DNA of 64,000 bases from Paramecium tetraurelia. Its lineage: Eukaryota > Ciliophora > Oligohymenophorea > Peniculida > Parameciidae. Below, one piece after another: positions 37,309-51,410 of this stretch (position 1 is the stretch's first letter; every line of letters begins with the position of its first letter). The position numbers and the translations under genes are program-made. The stretch covers positions 66,611 to 130,610 of the forward strand of contig NW_001799033.1 in the NCBI RefSeq assembly GCF_000165425.1. The letters run 5' to 3'. The notes under the pieces are model-generated. The model made no database searches and was not told where the DNA came from. It was given only the letters and a program-made list of their open reading frames with translations.

Positions 37309-38784
37309 TCACATCCTCCAGTCTTCGTTTGGACAATTTCTGTTGGTGGTTATTGTTGTCTAAAATGAGATAAAAAACTGTAAATTACAAGTCTATCTAC
37401 TCATCTTATGGTGTTTGTTTCACTTCAATCACATTGACTTTTTATTGATTTTGTTATTGTTACTCCTCTACTACAACCTATTAAACTTTCATTTATTGGT
37501 TGTCTTAATTTTCAATCTTCTCATGTTAAATAGTTTGTACTATTTATGGAACATATTACTAAAAATAGATTAACTGGTTTTACTTGATCGTAACTTTTAG
37601 AGAAATCTAAATTGCTAAAGCTTTGCTCTATTTGCTCTGTAAATTTATCATTTAAAATTTAGGCTTGTTGATAGCTGTGGATTTTCTTGACCATAGCATC
37701 GTACATGAATTGATAGCCTTTATGAATGGTGTCTAAGAAGGTTATTCTATCCTTTAGGATTTAGGCCTTGTCTTAATTTTTGTTGGTCTCTGATTATATT
37801 TATTGTTTCTCATTAGCAAGCTACTATAAATTTTTAAATATAACTTATTGCAACAATTTCTCATTATTGTGAATCAATTTGGAATGTCTCTCAACCTCTA
37901 TCATCAAATCCACAATCTTAAAGAAACTGGCAATTTAGGTTTTGATTGCAGGTGTCAAGATCTCTGCTGCTAAAATCTATTCCCTTTGTTTCAATAAATT
38001 TTGGGTTCTTTCAAACTCATCTTTTTTCATGTCCACAGCTTTGACTCTTCCCAATCTATCCTTGAAGTCTTGAGCACCTTCTGCATTCTCAAACACTTAT
38101 CCCTAAAAAGATATTTCAATTCTATATATATACTTTGAAATTGTTCCAATAATAACTTGAGGCTGGTTCCTTATAAATCACAACCAAAGACCAGATCCAC
38201 AATTCGTTGACAGGACTCTCCTTATCTTTGTTCTTGATGTTCAATTGCTCTATAAAATTGGAATGGTATTTTTACTTAAATCATTAATATTCAATCCATT
38301 GGCTTCATCTTATCTCATTTTGTTCAGCTTTACAATAGTCTTCTTGGTCTCCTAAATCTCGTTTTGAAGTTATTTTTCATCATGTTGTGGAACTATTGCC
38401 TTTAATCTAGCAATTTCCTCTTGTGATATTTTTAGGTCTGCTTCAATCTAACAGATATATTCATGATAATTACTTATTATTTTTATTCTCTGTTCACTTG
38501 TAGATGTTATAGGAGCCTATTATTCTCAGTTGTTAATGTCTCAATAATATTTTAAAGTGTAGATTTCTAAAAATCACTCATTTGATTACTTCGCCTGCAA
38601 AGTACTCCTTATCTTAATGTAAGGAATCTCTAACAAATTTTTCAAGGGCATTTATACGATTCGATGTGAACTTCACTGCAGCTGCCTAATCACCGTGTTC
38701 TGGATTCACTTCCTTAAGCTACTATATTTAGAGGTTCTGATTTCATATAAAGACAATTACTTTTAGATTATCAAGTTTGCTCAT
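37309..38784 (-). CDS. coiled-coil protein with many introns
   Basis: Seven introns (24, 23, 26, 26, 31, 25 and 19 nt) give a closed length of 433 residues. N- and C-terminal thirds are coiled coil. The middle has a compact segment (NELWIWSLVVIYKEPASSYYW). The last intron starts GTT; without it the frame would run into the vWA gene's start, so removal with a stop at 37309 is preferred. No family recognised. It starts 60 bp after the stop of the upstream gene. Confidence 0.6.
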
Positions 38785-38844
38785 AAATTATTAATATTTA
38801 TCATTTTTAATTATTCCAGGATATATAGATGTCACCCAATGACA

Positions 38845-39360
38845 TCAAATCATTATCCCGATTATCATCTCCCCTAATTAACTATCTGTGTTATTTATCT
38901 TAAGTATTATTGCGATTTCATTATTCAAATCGTGTTAAATTGAAATTTCTATATTTAGAATTTTACAATCCACCTCCACTCCCAATATCCTCTTTCTTTG
39001 ACTTTACCCTCCAATACCATTCCAACTAAAGTAGACATCTCTCTGTCAACTTGTTGTCTCTAACTTCTCATCAAATCAACCACCAAAGGGATGTTTGAAT
39101 AAAATCCCAAATTTTTACTATTGTAATCATCAATATCACCAAAGCACTCATGAAAACTATCTTAAATGGCCTCAAACTCATTTATGATGTAGATTTATCT
39201 AATATAATTAAATTAATGGATCTAGTCACTTACCTTTGGTCCCTGTAATTATTGTTTCACACTTTAAAAAGAAGTGAGGTCTTGTTTTTTCCAACTCGTT
39301 GAGGGGAAGCAATACGATTATCTGAAATGATAATTTTGTTAGAAATCTAAAATTATCCAT
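38845..39360 (-). CDS. unrecognised protein of about 151 residues
   Basis: Starts with MDNFRFLTKLSFQIIVLLPL and has a beta-rich start followed by helices (INEFEAIQDSFHECFG ... IPLVVDLMRSQRQQ). Introns of 31 nt (starting GTG) and 29 nt close the length with a stop at 38845. Alternatives are an upstream exon in another frame joined by a GTAAGT intron near 39380-39398, and a longer 3' end to 38801 if one base is missing in a G4 run. Function unknown. Confidence 0.45.
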
Positions 39361-39653
39361 CAGATCTTGAAGACTTGCATATGTACACTTACTCTTAAAC
39401 GAGTTAGAAGACGATTATATGATTCTTTACCAAAAAAATTTGGTTTGTTATTAGAATTTTTAAAATATATTATGGAAGTGAGATTTAATTATAATAACTT
39501 ATACTTAATTGCAACGAAAGAATATGGAAACAATCTTTATTATTTTGGTTAAAAATTTAGAATGCTAATATAATAGATTATTCATTAAAAGATACATAAA
39601 GTTTTTAAAAAAGAAAGTTGGAATACATAAAATAACTATTGTTTGTATCTATA

Positions 39654-42172
39654 TCATTTTGTAATATTTAACAGAGATATTTTATTTTTTCCCATTTATC
39701 CTGTTAACAGTCTTCTCCTCTTAATCAAATGCAGGGCTAATTACACTTAATCTTTAATTAATAGTATAAATATTTACCTGATTTCAAATAATACCATATT
39801 AATAAATTTAGAATGGGCACTGGAATTACCTGATTAATTTAGTTTATCACAATTTCACAACAATTCATCAATGATTATATAGAGTTCCAAGCCTATGGCA
39901 AATTATTATTGTGCAAATATAATGCCGCATAATTAAAGTGATTTATAGCCTTAGGACTATAATTGGAAAAGCAAGAGGTTTGTATTCCAATAACATTCCT
40001 GCATTAAAATTACAAATTGCTGTTGATAATTTTGTTTAAGAAAGTGGCAATCGCATTACTATTCAAAAAAGTATTGGCTTCCTTAAACTTCTATGTTGAA
40101 ATGTAGGCTTCCAAAACATATTATATTATCTTGTATTTATTGTTCTCAGACAAGTTGTATTCCAATGCCTCCTTTCCTTATTGCAAGGCTAAATTATAAT
40201 CTCCTCTACAAAGCAATGTATACGTCAAAAATACAATGGAAGATTCAAATAATTGTGAACCTGCAATTTACAATTATTCCTAATCTAACTGAATGAGTTC
40301 TTCCCTCTTCTCTTTCTTAGATAAAATAATAGCATTACGGAACGATCTTTAATAGATTTTATTTATCATACTTAATAGCATTATTTAACAATTCCTTTAT
40401 AGCCTTTGGCTACACCAATTTGTTTTCTTCACTCTTTTAATCTATTTTATAGAACTAATCCTAGCACTCCTCATCAGCATCACTATAGATTTCTCTGCTT
40501 TAAAGTATAATTTTCTTTTCATCATCCTAAGTATTAATTTGAGATTGCTCCTCTGATATTTCATAAATCTCATTCTTTTCAGGAATTGATTCATGATATA
40601 ATTGTATATGACAGACACCTCTATTGTACCAAAACTTTGCACTTTAATTACAAGCATCTTATAATTGATTGTATAAGTTTAGAGCCTTTTAATATTTTTA
40701 ATCCATAAACAATGCATCAGCTAAATTCTGATAGATAGCAAATTATCTTTGTTTAATATTGGTCTAAATTATGTTTTCATACAGATTTGCTGATTACAAG
40801 ACCTACTTTGTTTAGGAAATGGCCTTATGGAAATATATAGCAGCTAAGGCATACTTGCCAATCTTTGCATGCACACATCCTAAATTATTATAAATTTAAG
40901 CAGAATAAAGGTATTATTTATTCTAGATAAATTCTAAATTCTATTAATTTTGAATTTCCGCCTGTGGATTGATCATTTTAATACAGGTTGCTACATTTTC
41001 ATTCAGTGATGAAAGTTTTTGAGCTTTCAATTACTTGACAATCATTTATGCATGCAATTTCAAGTATGCTTGAATTTCATATGAAAATTAGGGTGATTAT
41101 TATTATTACATTCCTGGTTGCTAATCTAATTAAAATATGTAGTTTTTAAAGGATTATTCTAAATTTGCCAATTGTTACTTCCAATCCTTCAGGTTTTAAA
41201 ACAAGTAAAATCGAAATTTTATTACATTTAAAATGAATAAAAACTCTTCCTTACTAAATGTGTTAGGGTGTGCATCAGGATATGGCAAATCTGAACCCAA
41301 TAATAAGGAGGTATATATTAATTGTGATTGTTGTTATTGATCATCTGCTTGATTGGGCTTGTGACTTTTATTTTATAATGATTGAATTGTGTCTTCCGAT
41401 GATAATTTCTTATACAGTTCACTTGCATACACATATTCTTATAATTAGAATGAAGTTTCGACTAAAAGCAAATGCACCTTAATATTTAAGTAGATGTCCA
41501 AATTATAGTTGTCTTTCAATTATTTCAGTAGGTTATGGGCCTATCTTACTTTTCCACTCAAGAAGAGCAGGACTGCTTTGTTGAATTATAGAATGCTGTC
41601 ATCTTCTTGTTTCTTCTCTAATAATAGGTAATTCATGAAAATTATTACTTTTTTGAGTTTAAGGCTTTTTAATTTCGTCTATAATTTCATCAAGTTTAGC
41701 AATACAAACATTCACATCTTTGGTTATATTGTATTCGCAAAGGATGATATTTTCATTAATCTGCACCATAGACTAATTTTGATCAGATTGTTCCTTTAAT
41801 TGCTTAAATTTCTGCAATTCCCTACACTTAAATAGTTGATTACTCCATTGACTCTTTGTAATGGCCCATTCCAAAATGTTTAAAGGAATTTTATAAGATT
41901 GTGAAAGACTATGCCATAAATTATAAACAAAATATATCAATTTCTATTTATCAATTAAAATCTGAGTTCCTATTATTATATATACCTTCTCTAAAGCATG
42001 TAGTCACAATTTAATAAAATTCAGATGCACAACATTATTGAATCATTTTTGACATTACTATGAAATTTATAGAAGGTAATCCTCATATTTAAGAGTAGGA
42101 TCTTGACTTTAATTTAGATTCTGATGCAAAGTCGTATTAAAAATATTGAGAGATGTGAGAACAACGTAACAT
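39654..42172 (-). CDS. CNOT10-like TPR protein, damaged N-terminal region
   Basis: The protein has about 810 codons of helical TPR repeats. The segment YNNLGCVHAKIGKYALAAIYFHKAI is the hallmark of CNOT10, a subunit of the CCR4-NOT deadenylase, as are the LADALFMDQKYQKALNLYNQ repeats. It would work in cytoplasmic mRNA decay. Introns of 24, 31 and 26 nt are supported. Two one-base shifts are needed (A pairs/runs at 40265-40266 and 42139-42143), and two TGA codons remain in frame at 42043-42045 and 42004-42006. The family match is strong from about 41.6 kb to the stop and weak in the first 150 codons, so the N-terminus may be mis-modelled or decayed. Confidence 0.7.
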
Positions 42173-42209
42173 TTATACTTATTTTATTTTATTATGAATT
42201 GATTATCTC

Positions 42210-42618
42210 TCACATAGTTTATTGAGGCTATTCAAATTACCCCTTAACAACTCTAGGCACTTCTAATTTAACTTCAATAACTCTTTTAATCAACATGTCA
42301 ACCACAGCTAATTTGTTGGCTTCATAATCAGCATAAATCTTATCTATTTCAGATTTTGTCTTTCTCTCTAATTCTTCTTCTTCCTTTGTTGATCCAAAAC
42401 GCTATAAGTCTAAATTTTTAATTTACTCTTAGAATTTCTTAGTTGTATCTAGTTTCTTCTTCTCTACGGAATACAGCAATTTCTTAATCAGCTGCAACCT
42501 TAGCCTCTTTAATTTTCTTTTCCCTCTCCTTTTAAGCATTCTTAATGATGGCATTAGCCTCTTCTTCAGCCTTGAGTAATTCGTCGACAGCCCAATTTTC
42601 TCTTCCAGAATCAGCCAT
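42210..42618 (-). CDS. V-type H+-ATPase subunit G
   Basis: A 127-residue peripheral-stalk subunit of the vacuolar proton pump. It is a single long charged helix: WAVDELLKAEEEANAII at the N-terminus, then REKKIKEAKVAADQEI, FRREEETR and FGSTKEEEELERKTK, matching the family's usual length and its conserved FG(S/T) segment. One intron of 25 nt (GTAAAT...TTATAG) interrupts just before RFGS. It lies 37 bp upstream of the CNOT10-like gene's start, same strand. Confidence 0.93.
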
Positions 42619-42692
42619 ATGTGGATAATATAATTTATTTATTAAATGATTTAACGAAGCATCATGTTCTTATATTGTATTCTAATTCATAA

Positions 42693-44318
42693 TCATAGCT
42701 ATTCTGAATCTCCTCCATCATATTCTGTTGCTTCAACTTAATTATTTTAAAGTAATTTACTTTTAGGAATATTCGCCATCTCTATATTTAATTCATTAAT
42801 TAATTCCTGCTGGCTTTCTTCATAGTAATTTAGTGAATTAGCATCTTCCGATAAATCATCCTATACATCCTCGTATTCAACATAATCATAGTCATTTAAA
42901 TCCATCTCTTGATCTTCTTGATTGGTGATATTGGACTCATCCAAAGTTTAGTGCAATTACACAAATGAAGCCTCTGTATCTTTTGGTATTGGAGTACAAG
43001 AATATTTCTTTTGATCAGATTCCTTGGCTTTCTCAACAACAGACACAATTTGATTGAAAAGTTCTTCTGGAGCTTTGTTGGTAATGATCATAAAATAATA
43101 GATTGATTTCACCTTCTGAATTCCGTTTAATTCATCATACACTAACAATTTCATTCAATATCATACTTTCTGGAGTTTGGGTTCTCAATTTCCTTTTGAT
43201 CCCACTGCTTGTAGGTTCAATAATTAGAGCACTATAAAGTTTTGAACTACCAATTTTGACTGCTTAAAATGCACCACTGTATCCTTGTGAATGAAAATCA
43301 TAATCTTGTACATTACATTTCAATGCCAACTGAGCTGTTATTGAGACGAATTTTTAATTGTTAGGTTAAATGGTTGTAAGAAGCATTCCATTATTAGGTT
43401 TATCTAGATATCTAAAATTCTTATCAGTTTGAAGAAATGGTACTATTAAAATCAAACACACTCTTTACTTTTTGTAAATAATAGTTTTGATTGACCTCCT
43501 TCTGAATAAGCACATTATTTTTTAGTGCATGTAATTTTATTAGCAGGTAAGTCAGATAATAATTTGCCCAAATTTTCTAATGATGGAGGCTTGCAGAAAA
43601 ATTGATCGCACTTTTCTAAGGAATATCATTTTCTTATTACTTCCATTTTGAATGTCATCCAATATAGTTTTCACTCCTTCAAGGAAACTGTCATCGGCTG
43701 TAAAATCGGAAATAGTTCCTGTCTCCAAAGTAGCGAAAACTATGTTTACGAATTTTTTTGCAAATTGTAATCCAGTGAACTCTTATAGTTACAAAATTTT
43801 ACTGATTGCATAGTTTCCTTCTCCTCTTTAAATAATTCTCGCTTCATTTCTTTTTTGTCACTCATAGTTATCTAATGAATCGCATATTTTTTCTATCCCT
43901 CTATTGTTGTCTTTAAATAGAAGACCTATGGAATCTGAGCTACTTTATAACTTCTCTTCAAGCTTGTCTTAATGTAAGTTTGAATGATGTTTTCTTGAGA
44001 TTTCTCAATTATAAAAGTATATATTCCATTTTAAATAGAGCTATAATGAATAGAATTCGTTCCAAAATAATCCTTCCCCTCCTTCAAACTATCCATTGTT
44101 TGTTTATGTGTTTTGTGAGAAAACCTAACATCGCCTTCAAATGTTATGTATCGTTCTTTGCTTGCATCGACTGGCATTGGATCGCCTCCAATTAATCCAA
44201 TTAGTTCAACATTTGCACAGTTGTAGACTTGCCCTCTAGCATCCTCTGGTGAGACTACAGCGCTTCCATTTTCAATAATAAATAGTAGCAATACTAGAAC
44301 CGTTTTAATTAAATACAT
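42693..44318 (-). CDS. secreted or endomembrane protein of unknown function
   Basis: A clear signal peptide (MYLIKTVLVLLLFIIENGSA) precedes about 480 residues with an early globular domain, a central region with repeated Cys (KCDQFFCKPPS ... ITCTKKQCAY) and a strongly acidic, Tyr-rich C-terminus. Introns of 23, 25, 26 and 25 nt close the length; a further 24-nt candidate near the end is a multiple of three without TGA. No family recognised. Confidence 0.65.
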
Positions 44319-44441
44319 AATAAATTAATATTACTTAGAACTAGAATTTCATGTTCACTTTGAGAATTTCAAATCAAACTCATTCTTTCGCAAAAAGAGT
44401 TCTATTTCAAGAAGACTTATTTAAATAGATGCTAGATTAAT

Positions 44442-45902
44442 TCAAATTATTTTATTTATCTCAAAGAAATCATATTGGTTGATTATTTCCTCTGGTATCT
44501 TTTCACCGGATGCGATTTAGGTTCTCTCTTCAACAGATAAAATGCTTACATCTTCATCATTCATTTAAAATTAGCCATCAGACGAGTATTCTGATTTCGA
44601 ATTAAAATCCTGAAATAATTCTAAATCTTAAACGAAACCCATTCTTATGCCTATTTAATGAGTCTTCCTAATCACATCCCTCGATTGACTAGATCTAATT
44701 AGAAAATATAGTCTAGATATTTCATATAAGAGGTTTAAATAACTCATTTTATTCTATATTTTTTCGACTATTTTATTATAAAACTATTGAAACTAATTTA
44801 CATCCACAAACTTATCCCCTATCTTCACCTTATTTATCTAAAATTTCCAATTTCTAAAAATTTTGACGTTTTTAAATTGAGGATAATAAATCCTAATAAT
44901 TGAATGTATTAAGTTCTCCTGTAAGAAATGTTGATTCAACAAAATAATGATATACTTGATCATAAACAGTAGTGAAACTATAGACCCTATATTTGCCAAT
45001 AGATCTCCTGCATGAGGATATTCAAATATGGTTTTAATCTAATTAGCCTACATTGTTAGATAAACTACTCCTAGAGCATCATTCCCATAAGCTAATTTGC
45101 AATAATTAAATGTGTTTGTTTAAGTTTGAATGAATGCGCCGTTTATATATTCCTAAATTTTTGGTGATCCAAAGAGAAAGTAATCTCTAACTTCGTAAAG
45201 GTTGCTTTAAAGAAAAATGTTTAGGGTGTAACAATTACTTGGTTCTACTTGAAAATAGTATTCCTAAGTGCTTGTTTTCGTTTCCCCATTATTAGAATCT
45301 ATTGATTTATATGTAACTTCCGTTGTGATTACATTAAATGGTTGAGAAAAAAATTAATCAGATTTTTCTTAATCGGCACACTATTCCCCATCTTCTAAAT
45401 ATTCTTATTAGCATTTTATAAACAAAATCGTAGCATCAGATGAGATGTATAAGTTTCCATTCTGATATTCCTCGCCAAAATGTAGCTTCGGCAAAAAATA
45501 CTTATTTCCATCTGATGTTGTCTCAATTGACATTTTAATTACTTTGCTCGAGATAGATCCATCATAATTCATAAAAGACAATACTGGCAATAGAACCCTT
45601 TCTTCAAACGGATCAATATAGGTGGCATCGAGTTTCCAGAAATAAATTCTTACAATATCATAGTTGAAATCAATCAGATTGAAATCTGAAATGTATAAAG
45701 AGTGAGATATTTTTGGGCTGAATTAATTCGTTTACCATTAATATAGTATCCAGGTTGTATATGCCAAACTCGCTGAAAATATAATCAATGTTATTAATCC
45801 CCCAATAGCACTTCTGTAAATGGATTGCTTTTCACTTATTTATTGAACAAAAGGAGTCCCAAAGAAATCTGCATTACGTAGAAAGTTATTAGCAATTTTC
45901 AT
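44442..45902 (-). CDS. ciliate-type two-span membrane protein
   Basis: A 480-residue protein with one 18-nt intron (45718-45735). A membrane span at about 33-55 (GGLITLIIFSASLAYTTWIL) is followed by a large extracytosolic beta-rich domain containing Cys pairs, then a second span at about 310-335 (NIGSIVSLLFMIKYIIILL) and a 150-residue cytosolic tail. This plan is shared by a large ciliate-specific family of unnamed membrane proteins. Role unknown. Its stop lies 123 bp from the next gene's start, same strand. Confidence 0.7.
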
Positions 45903-47102
45903 AATATCTCTTCAATTTAATTAATTGACTAAATTTCAATAACTACCCTTGATTATACATAGTCATTTTTATCAAGAGGACTGGGCTTGCTATAAGACTT
46001 TTTTATATATCACATAAAAAATGAACAGTGAATATGTATAACCTCAAAAAACCAGATTTTTTAAATCAAATTTTGTTAAATAAACTTAAAACATAATTCA
46101 AAAGCAATTTAAGTTTCAATTTCTTTAAATTTTAATATAATATACATTTTAAAGTATAGTAGAACAATGTAGATTGGAGCTCACTTAATAAAATCTACAT
46201 ATTAATATTCATTAATTAATTTTGGGTTATTAAAATAAAAATTAAGTTATAAAATTATAAGTTAATTTGTGCTTTCCAAACTAATTGGATTTCTAAAAAT
46301 ATTTATTTTATGGAATAATCTCCATGAAATCTTAGTTAATGTTAAAGTAAAGTAATCAAAAATAATTTAATAAATAATAAAATTGGGGAAATAAGATATA
46401 ATAAATTTTTTATTAACCTTCAAATCCTGATTTCATTTAAGCAAAAGTAAAAAAATTCAAATAGATCATAATTTTAGGAAAAAAAAAATATACATCCTTA
46501 AATATCATTATATAATCAAAGTTGCGAATAAATATTCGAGAATAAATAATTAATAATTTTGATTTATAATAAATTATTATTTTCAGATATAGGTTTAAGG
46601 TTGAAACTTCAGGTTAAAGATTTTCCTTTCATCTAAATCCTTATTTTTTTAAAGTAAAAATGTTTCAACATATTTTTATCTTTATGTTTTAAGTCTGATG
46701 TCAATAATGAATTTTTGATTAATTAGATAGCTATTTACTTGATATAAACTCAAAACAATATTTATAATAAGTTGGCAAATGAGAAAATTTCTTGATAAAT
46801 CCCTATTTTTAGAATCATACTAAATTTTCTCATGATGAAAATAAAAGGTATTGTTTCAAACTCAATCTGAATGCATGTTTAATTCAATTTATTCAATAAT
46901 ACTATTCAATATATTTTTTCTTCATTATGTATTTATTTTACACATTTTAGTTATTTATATCTAAGTTTTGAATATATAATAAGCTGCTTTAATTAGCTAT
47001 ATAAGAATTAAAATGAAATGGATTAATGCAAAAAAATTGTAATATTGGAGTAAAGGAGCCTATTATTGATTAATTATTTTTTTGTTCAGAAAAAATTATA
47101 AA
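45903..47102. other. AT-rich interval, nothing recognised
   Basis: About 1.2 kb between two divergent genes. No coding pattern in ciliate code, RNA gene or repeat was found. It is one of the longest intergenic stretches here and probably just divergent promoters. Confidence 0.5.
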
Positions 47103-50100
47103 ATGAAATAATTGATCCCAAGCCATAAAGCTTAATCTCTTATCAGAATTACACAGACTGGATGCTCCAAACAATCCCCAATCAAGAGTAGGTCGAATTA
47201 AAGAAATCAGAGTTTGCCTGGATTTCCCACCTAGTAAATCGATAAGGAAGAAGATGAAGAAGTAAGTGGTATGTTAATTTAGACAAAAGAAATAAACAAA
47301 TTAGTGTAAGATTAAGAACTATGCTCATTGGAATAAATATTAGATAAAGGGAGATCATATTTGATTGATAACCAACATCAAGTGTTTGATAATAATTTGC
47401 AACTGATTAAACCAAATCTACCTAATGCTAGTGAATAGGGATTGAGAAGGTATTATCTGAAGTCTGAACGATATAAGGAGATGTAGTAATTTTATCATGT
47501 TGATAAAAATATATACGGAAGAATGAATGAAAAGATATAAACAGAGAGACTGATGCCAAGAACATTAAAGTTATTGGCAGACTCTCCTGATAAACTAGTA
47601 GCCAATAATATATTTGGAAGTGATAAATACGTATAATTATTTGCTGAAGGGATCAGCAGCTCTCATTTTAACAATTTAAAGCGATTACAATTAAGAAATA
47701 ACAAGCTAAACAATAATCGAACTTGCTTATTAACTCAGAGGCTCCCTAGTTCTATAATAGAGTTAGATTTCAGTAATAATAAAATTGGTACATCTGGAAT
47801 ATAGAGCATTTGTAATTATATATCCTCTAGAAATTATAACATTCAGCATTTGAATCTGGAGGATAATAATCTTAAGGATCTCGCTGTTCTTACTATTTTA
47901 AAAACATTGAATGACAGCAAGTCAATTCGAGTTTTAAAGCTTTCTAAAAATTAGATTACTGATATACCAATGGACACATTAGGATAGCTACTGAAGAAGG
48001 TATTAAATCAATCACATGATAGAATAATTCATTGCAAGAAGTTTATTTGCATTTCAATTAGATAAAAAATGCTGGAGGGTTGACAATCATGAAAGGCTTG
48101 ATAAAGAATTAATTTTTAAAAGTCTTAGACTTATCGTTTAACAAATTAGGACAAAACCAAGAATTCATCTCTGCATTGTCTGAGTAAGATTTAGATTAGA
48201 TTATAGCGTTTTGATAAAGCCGCATCCTGAGCTAACCCACTTAGACTTGTCATTCAATAGATTTAATGATGAAGATGCCATGGCCATACATAAAGCCCTC
48301 TTATATAATCAATAATTATTTGGGTTTCATTTTTCTGGCAATCCTCATAATTATTATGTAAATCCTAGAGCCTTTTTGGTAAAGGAGGTTCAGTATGATG
48401 AGAATAAGTCAGATCCTAAACTCTTTAAGAGAATCAATAGTGTGAATTGTATAAATACAAAAACTAAAGAGAATTGTTGGATTTGTGAAGGTTGGGTAGA
48501 GATAGGATTTCATTATTCAGGAATTGAATATTAGCATCCAATCTTTTTGCATCTCGATTTTGAGTAGTATAGGCCTATCTTAATGAATCAATAGGCTAAT
48601 AGCTATTATCTGTAAAGAATGTGTCCTCCAAACAAGAAGATACATTACTTTTTTAGCAATCCTGTCTATGATGTGAGATTCGTGGCTAAGGATCAAAAGA
48701 CTTTAACTCTTGATATCAACGAAGAGATAAGGAAAAAAGGCATTGAACTACAATATGCAGATGGTTCATCAGCATTAGTTTAGTTGTCTATTGTGAATTA
48801 TATACAATCAGGATAGAGTGGAAATATTATCGATTCTACAAAACATTACATGGCAAATATCACATGCAGACCAAGGGAATCAGAATCAATTATTGATATT
48901 GATTTAAACAAAGCAAAAAAGAGAGTTTGGTCGTATGAAAACTCGATTTTCAAAGACTTTCAACCAGATACAGAGGGGCATCTTTTGGATTGCTTTGAAT
49001 TTGACTTTGAATGTGGGAAATTGATAAAGCATTTGCAGAACTAGTAGGAAAATGAGCAATTGAAAGATAAAATGAAGAAGATCTACAAGTATATTATTGG
49101 GTGTTATCATTACTTCTGTGCTAAAACACTCAATTATGATCTTCCTTGTATCAATTTACAAAGCTTTTTGGATTTCATTTCACAAACTAGCATCCTTGAA
49201 AAATCATTGATGAATTCCCTAGATCTATAATTAACATTCCTATCCAGTTACGTAGTGATGAAACAAACCAATTATATTCATATCCAAGAAAAATGTTTAG
49301 TGAGATTCTAATTTGTTGAAATTATTGTGAGATTGGCAAAAGAACAATATATTAGAACAGGTTTAGCTAGTAATATGGCCGATGCCTTGGAAATGTTGTT
49401 TGAATAAGATGAAGTATTGTAATTCATGTAAAAATTTGGAATCTCCTAAGATTGGAGAGATACTCGTTATTGGACTGAATTGATGGACTACACAATCAGA
49501 ATTAAGATGCCTATTTTGGTTATACTATATGAGAATGGTTGTAAATAAACAATGAAGCATGGGAATAAATATATGACATTATCGGATTTTAAGTTATTTG
49601 TTGATTAATTTGAACTTCAAAAATACATTTCTGAAAAAGAACTGTATTTGATCTATCTATAGAGTATGCAAACCCAAAGAGATGAATTAAGAGAATCAAG
49701 GTTCTTGAAAATGGAGTTATTAGAATTCATAGAAGCCATAACTAGATTGGCAGAGAGAATTTCACCTGTGACGCCTATGTATGCTAAGAAACACAGCAAC
49801 TTAATAAATGATGTTTCAAGAAGAACCTTTCCTTTGTTTGTAAAATTTGAAGGAATCATCATAATTATGTATCAGAAGCTGAAGTCTCTATTTTTAGAAA
49901 TTCCTAATGTAGAAAAAGAAATCATTTATAAAACTGTCATAAAAACAGAGAAAGCAAGGAAGTTGGGAATCTATGGTATAAAATTAGTATAATCATTAAA
50001 TAGAAGAAGACAACAGTTCCGATGAGGAGAAAATAAAATCTATCAGAAATTTAAATCTTCTACCAGAAGAAGGATTATTACCTCCATCATCATAGTCAAT

Positions 50101-50985
50101 GGGGTGGAACAAACTCAGATAATGGGCTTCAAAATAGAAGAGAATTTCAATGGAATCCGCAAACATTTTAGAATAATTGGAAAAATATCAAGTTCAAGAA
50201 GATGAAATGTTTTAGAAATAAGGAGATGCTATATCTGGCTATGATAGATTCAAGATTACTCAAGAAAAGAAGAAAAGAGAAGAATATAAAAAAACTATCC
50301 TATACTAAGATCCTTAATTCAAATTCGAAGAAGAAGTGCCTAATTGAAAATATACTTTTTTATTTAATAATTATGATTAGAAGATAAAATTCACTACCTG
50401 AAATCCTCTCTATTCTCTAGGAGAAAAAGAAGGCGCAAATTGAACAATAACAACCTGCTTAAGTACCAGAATAAGAACCTTAGCCAGTCTTCAAATATGT
50501 TTTACATGAACACCAAGAAAGAATTCAATTAGCCAAGATGTTTTATTAGAATCTAAAGAAAAGATCAATAGCAAGAAATGTCAATGAAATCAAAAGCATG
50601 GCTACTTTAAATGGGTTTCAGTTAAAACAAGGCTAGGTTTTAAGATAAAAACTATATGTTGAATAAAATTAAAGATAAGAGTAATAACTTACACTATGAT
50701 AGAAATCCTCAAATATACTTATGTCCAACACAGAAGATACTTCCATAAAGAACTAGTCCTATTAAAACCAATTAAAGAACTTCTCCATAATAAAGATCAA
50801 GAGCAATCACTACTAAAAGCAGTTTCCATCTCAAGAGTACGGACCTAACAAAAAATGAAAGCATGATCTCTTTGAAAAAGTGCTAGGAAGAAAAACCAAA
50901 GGTCAAAACTCGATAAGTTGATGAAGTCAAAGGTTAAACTAAATTATTCACAATAGTGTACAAATCATTGAAATAGCAAAGCTGA
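47103..50985 (+). CDS. large leucine-rich-repeat protein
   Basis: About 1,250 residues. LRRs lie at roughly residues 170-370 (LKRLQLRNNKLNNN, IELDFSNNKIG, LKVLDLSFNKL, LTHLDLSFNRF). A long region without recognised domains follows, partly beta-rich, partly helical, and a basic, Gln/Ser-rich C-terminus. Introns of 23, 23, 28 and 22 nt are clear. Near 50,325-50,385 one extra base, or a non-canonical 45-nt intron plus one base, is needed to continue. LRR proteins of this size in ciliates are often axonemal or basal-body parts, which is only a guess here. Confidence 0.7.
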
Positions 50986-51410
50986 ATCTATAATCATTTC
51001 ACAGAATCACTTTATTTAAAAGACATTCTTCCTGATTTCCAAATATTCTCTCATGTAACTTGAATAATAAACCCTCTCTAAAAATAGTTAGAATAATATT
51101 TCTCTTTCTATGATTCTTTATTTTCACGTCATAATTGATATCTGAAGTTAAGAAACTAAAAACTACATCATCCTCTTCTATATCTGATTTATGCCATTTT
51201 CTTTGTATATATTCTAATTAGAAGATAAAGTTTATATCTAATATTTTTATTTGAAATTTAATTATTTCCAAATAATAACAAATATCTGATTCATCTTATC
51301 CTCAAGGTTTATCACAAGAGAATCAAGATAAAAAGAAATTTTATAGAGTTTAAAATTTTTATTGTTAAAATAATATTTGAATAGAATGTAATTTTAATGA
51401 TATTGCCGAC
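50986..51410. other. intergenic interval between convergent genes
   Basis: 425 bp of AT-rich DNA between two convergent stops. No gene, hairpin terminator or RNA was recognised. Confidence 0.4.

Noticed and set aside
39367-39552. Plus-strand frame of about 61 residues
   Set aside because: No motif, basic low-complexity peptide; it overlaps the 5' flank of a minus-strand gene that explains the region better.
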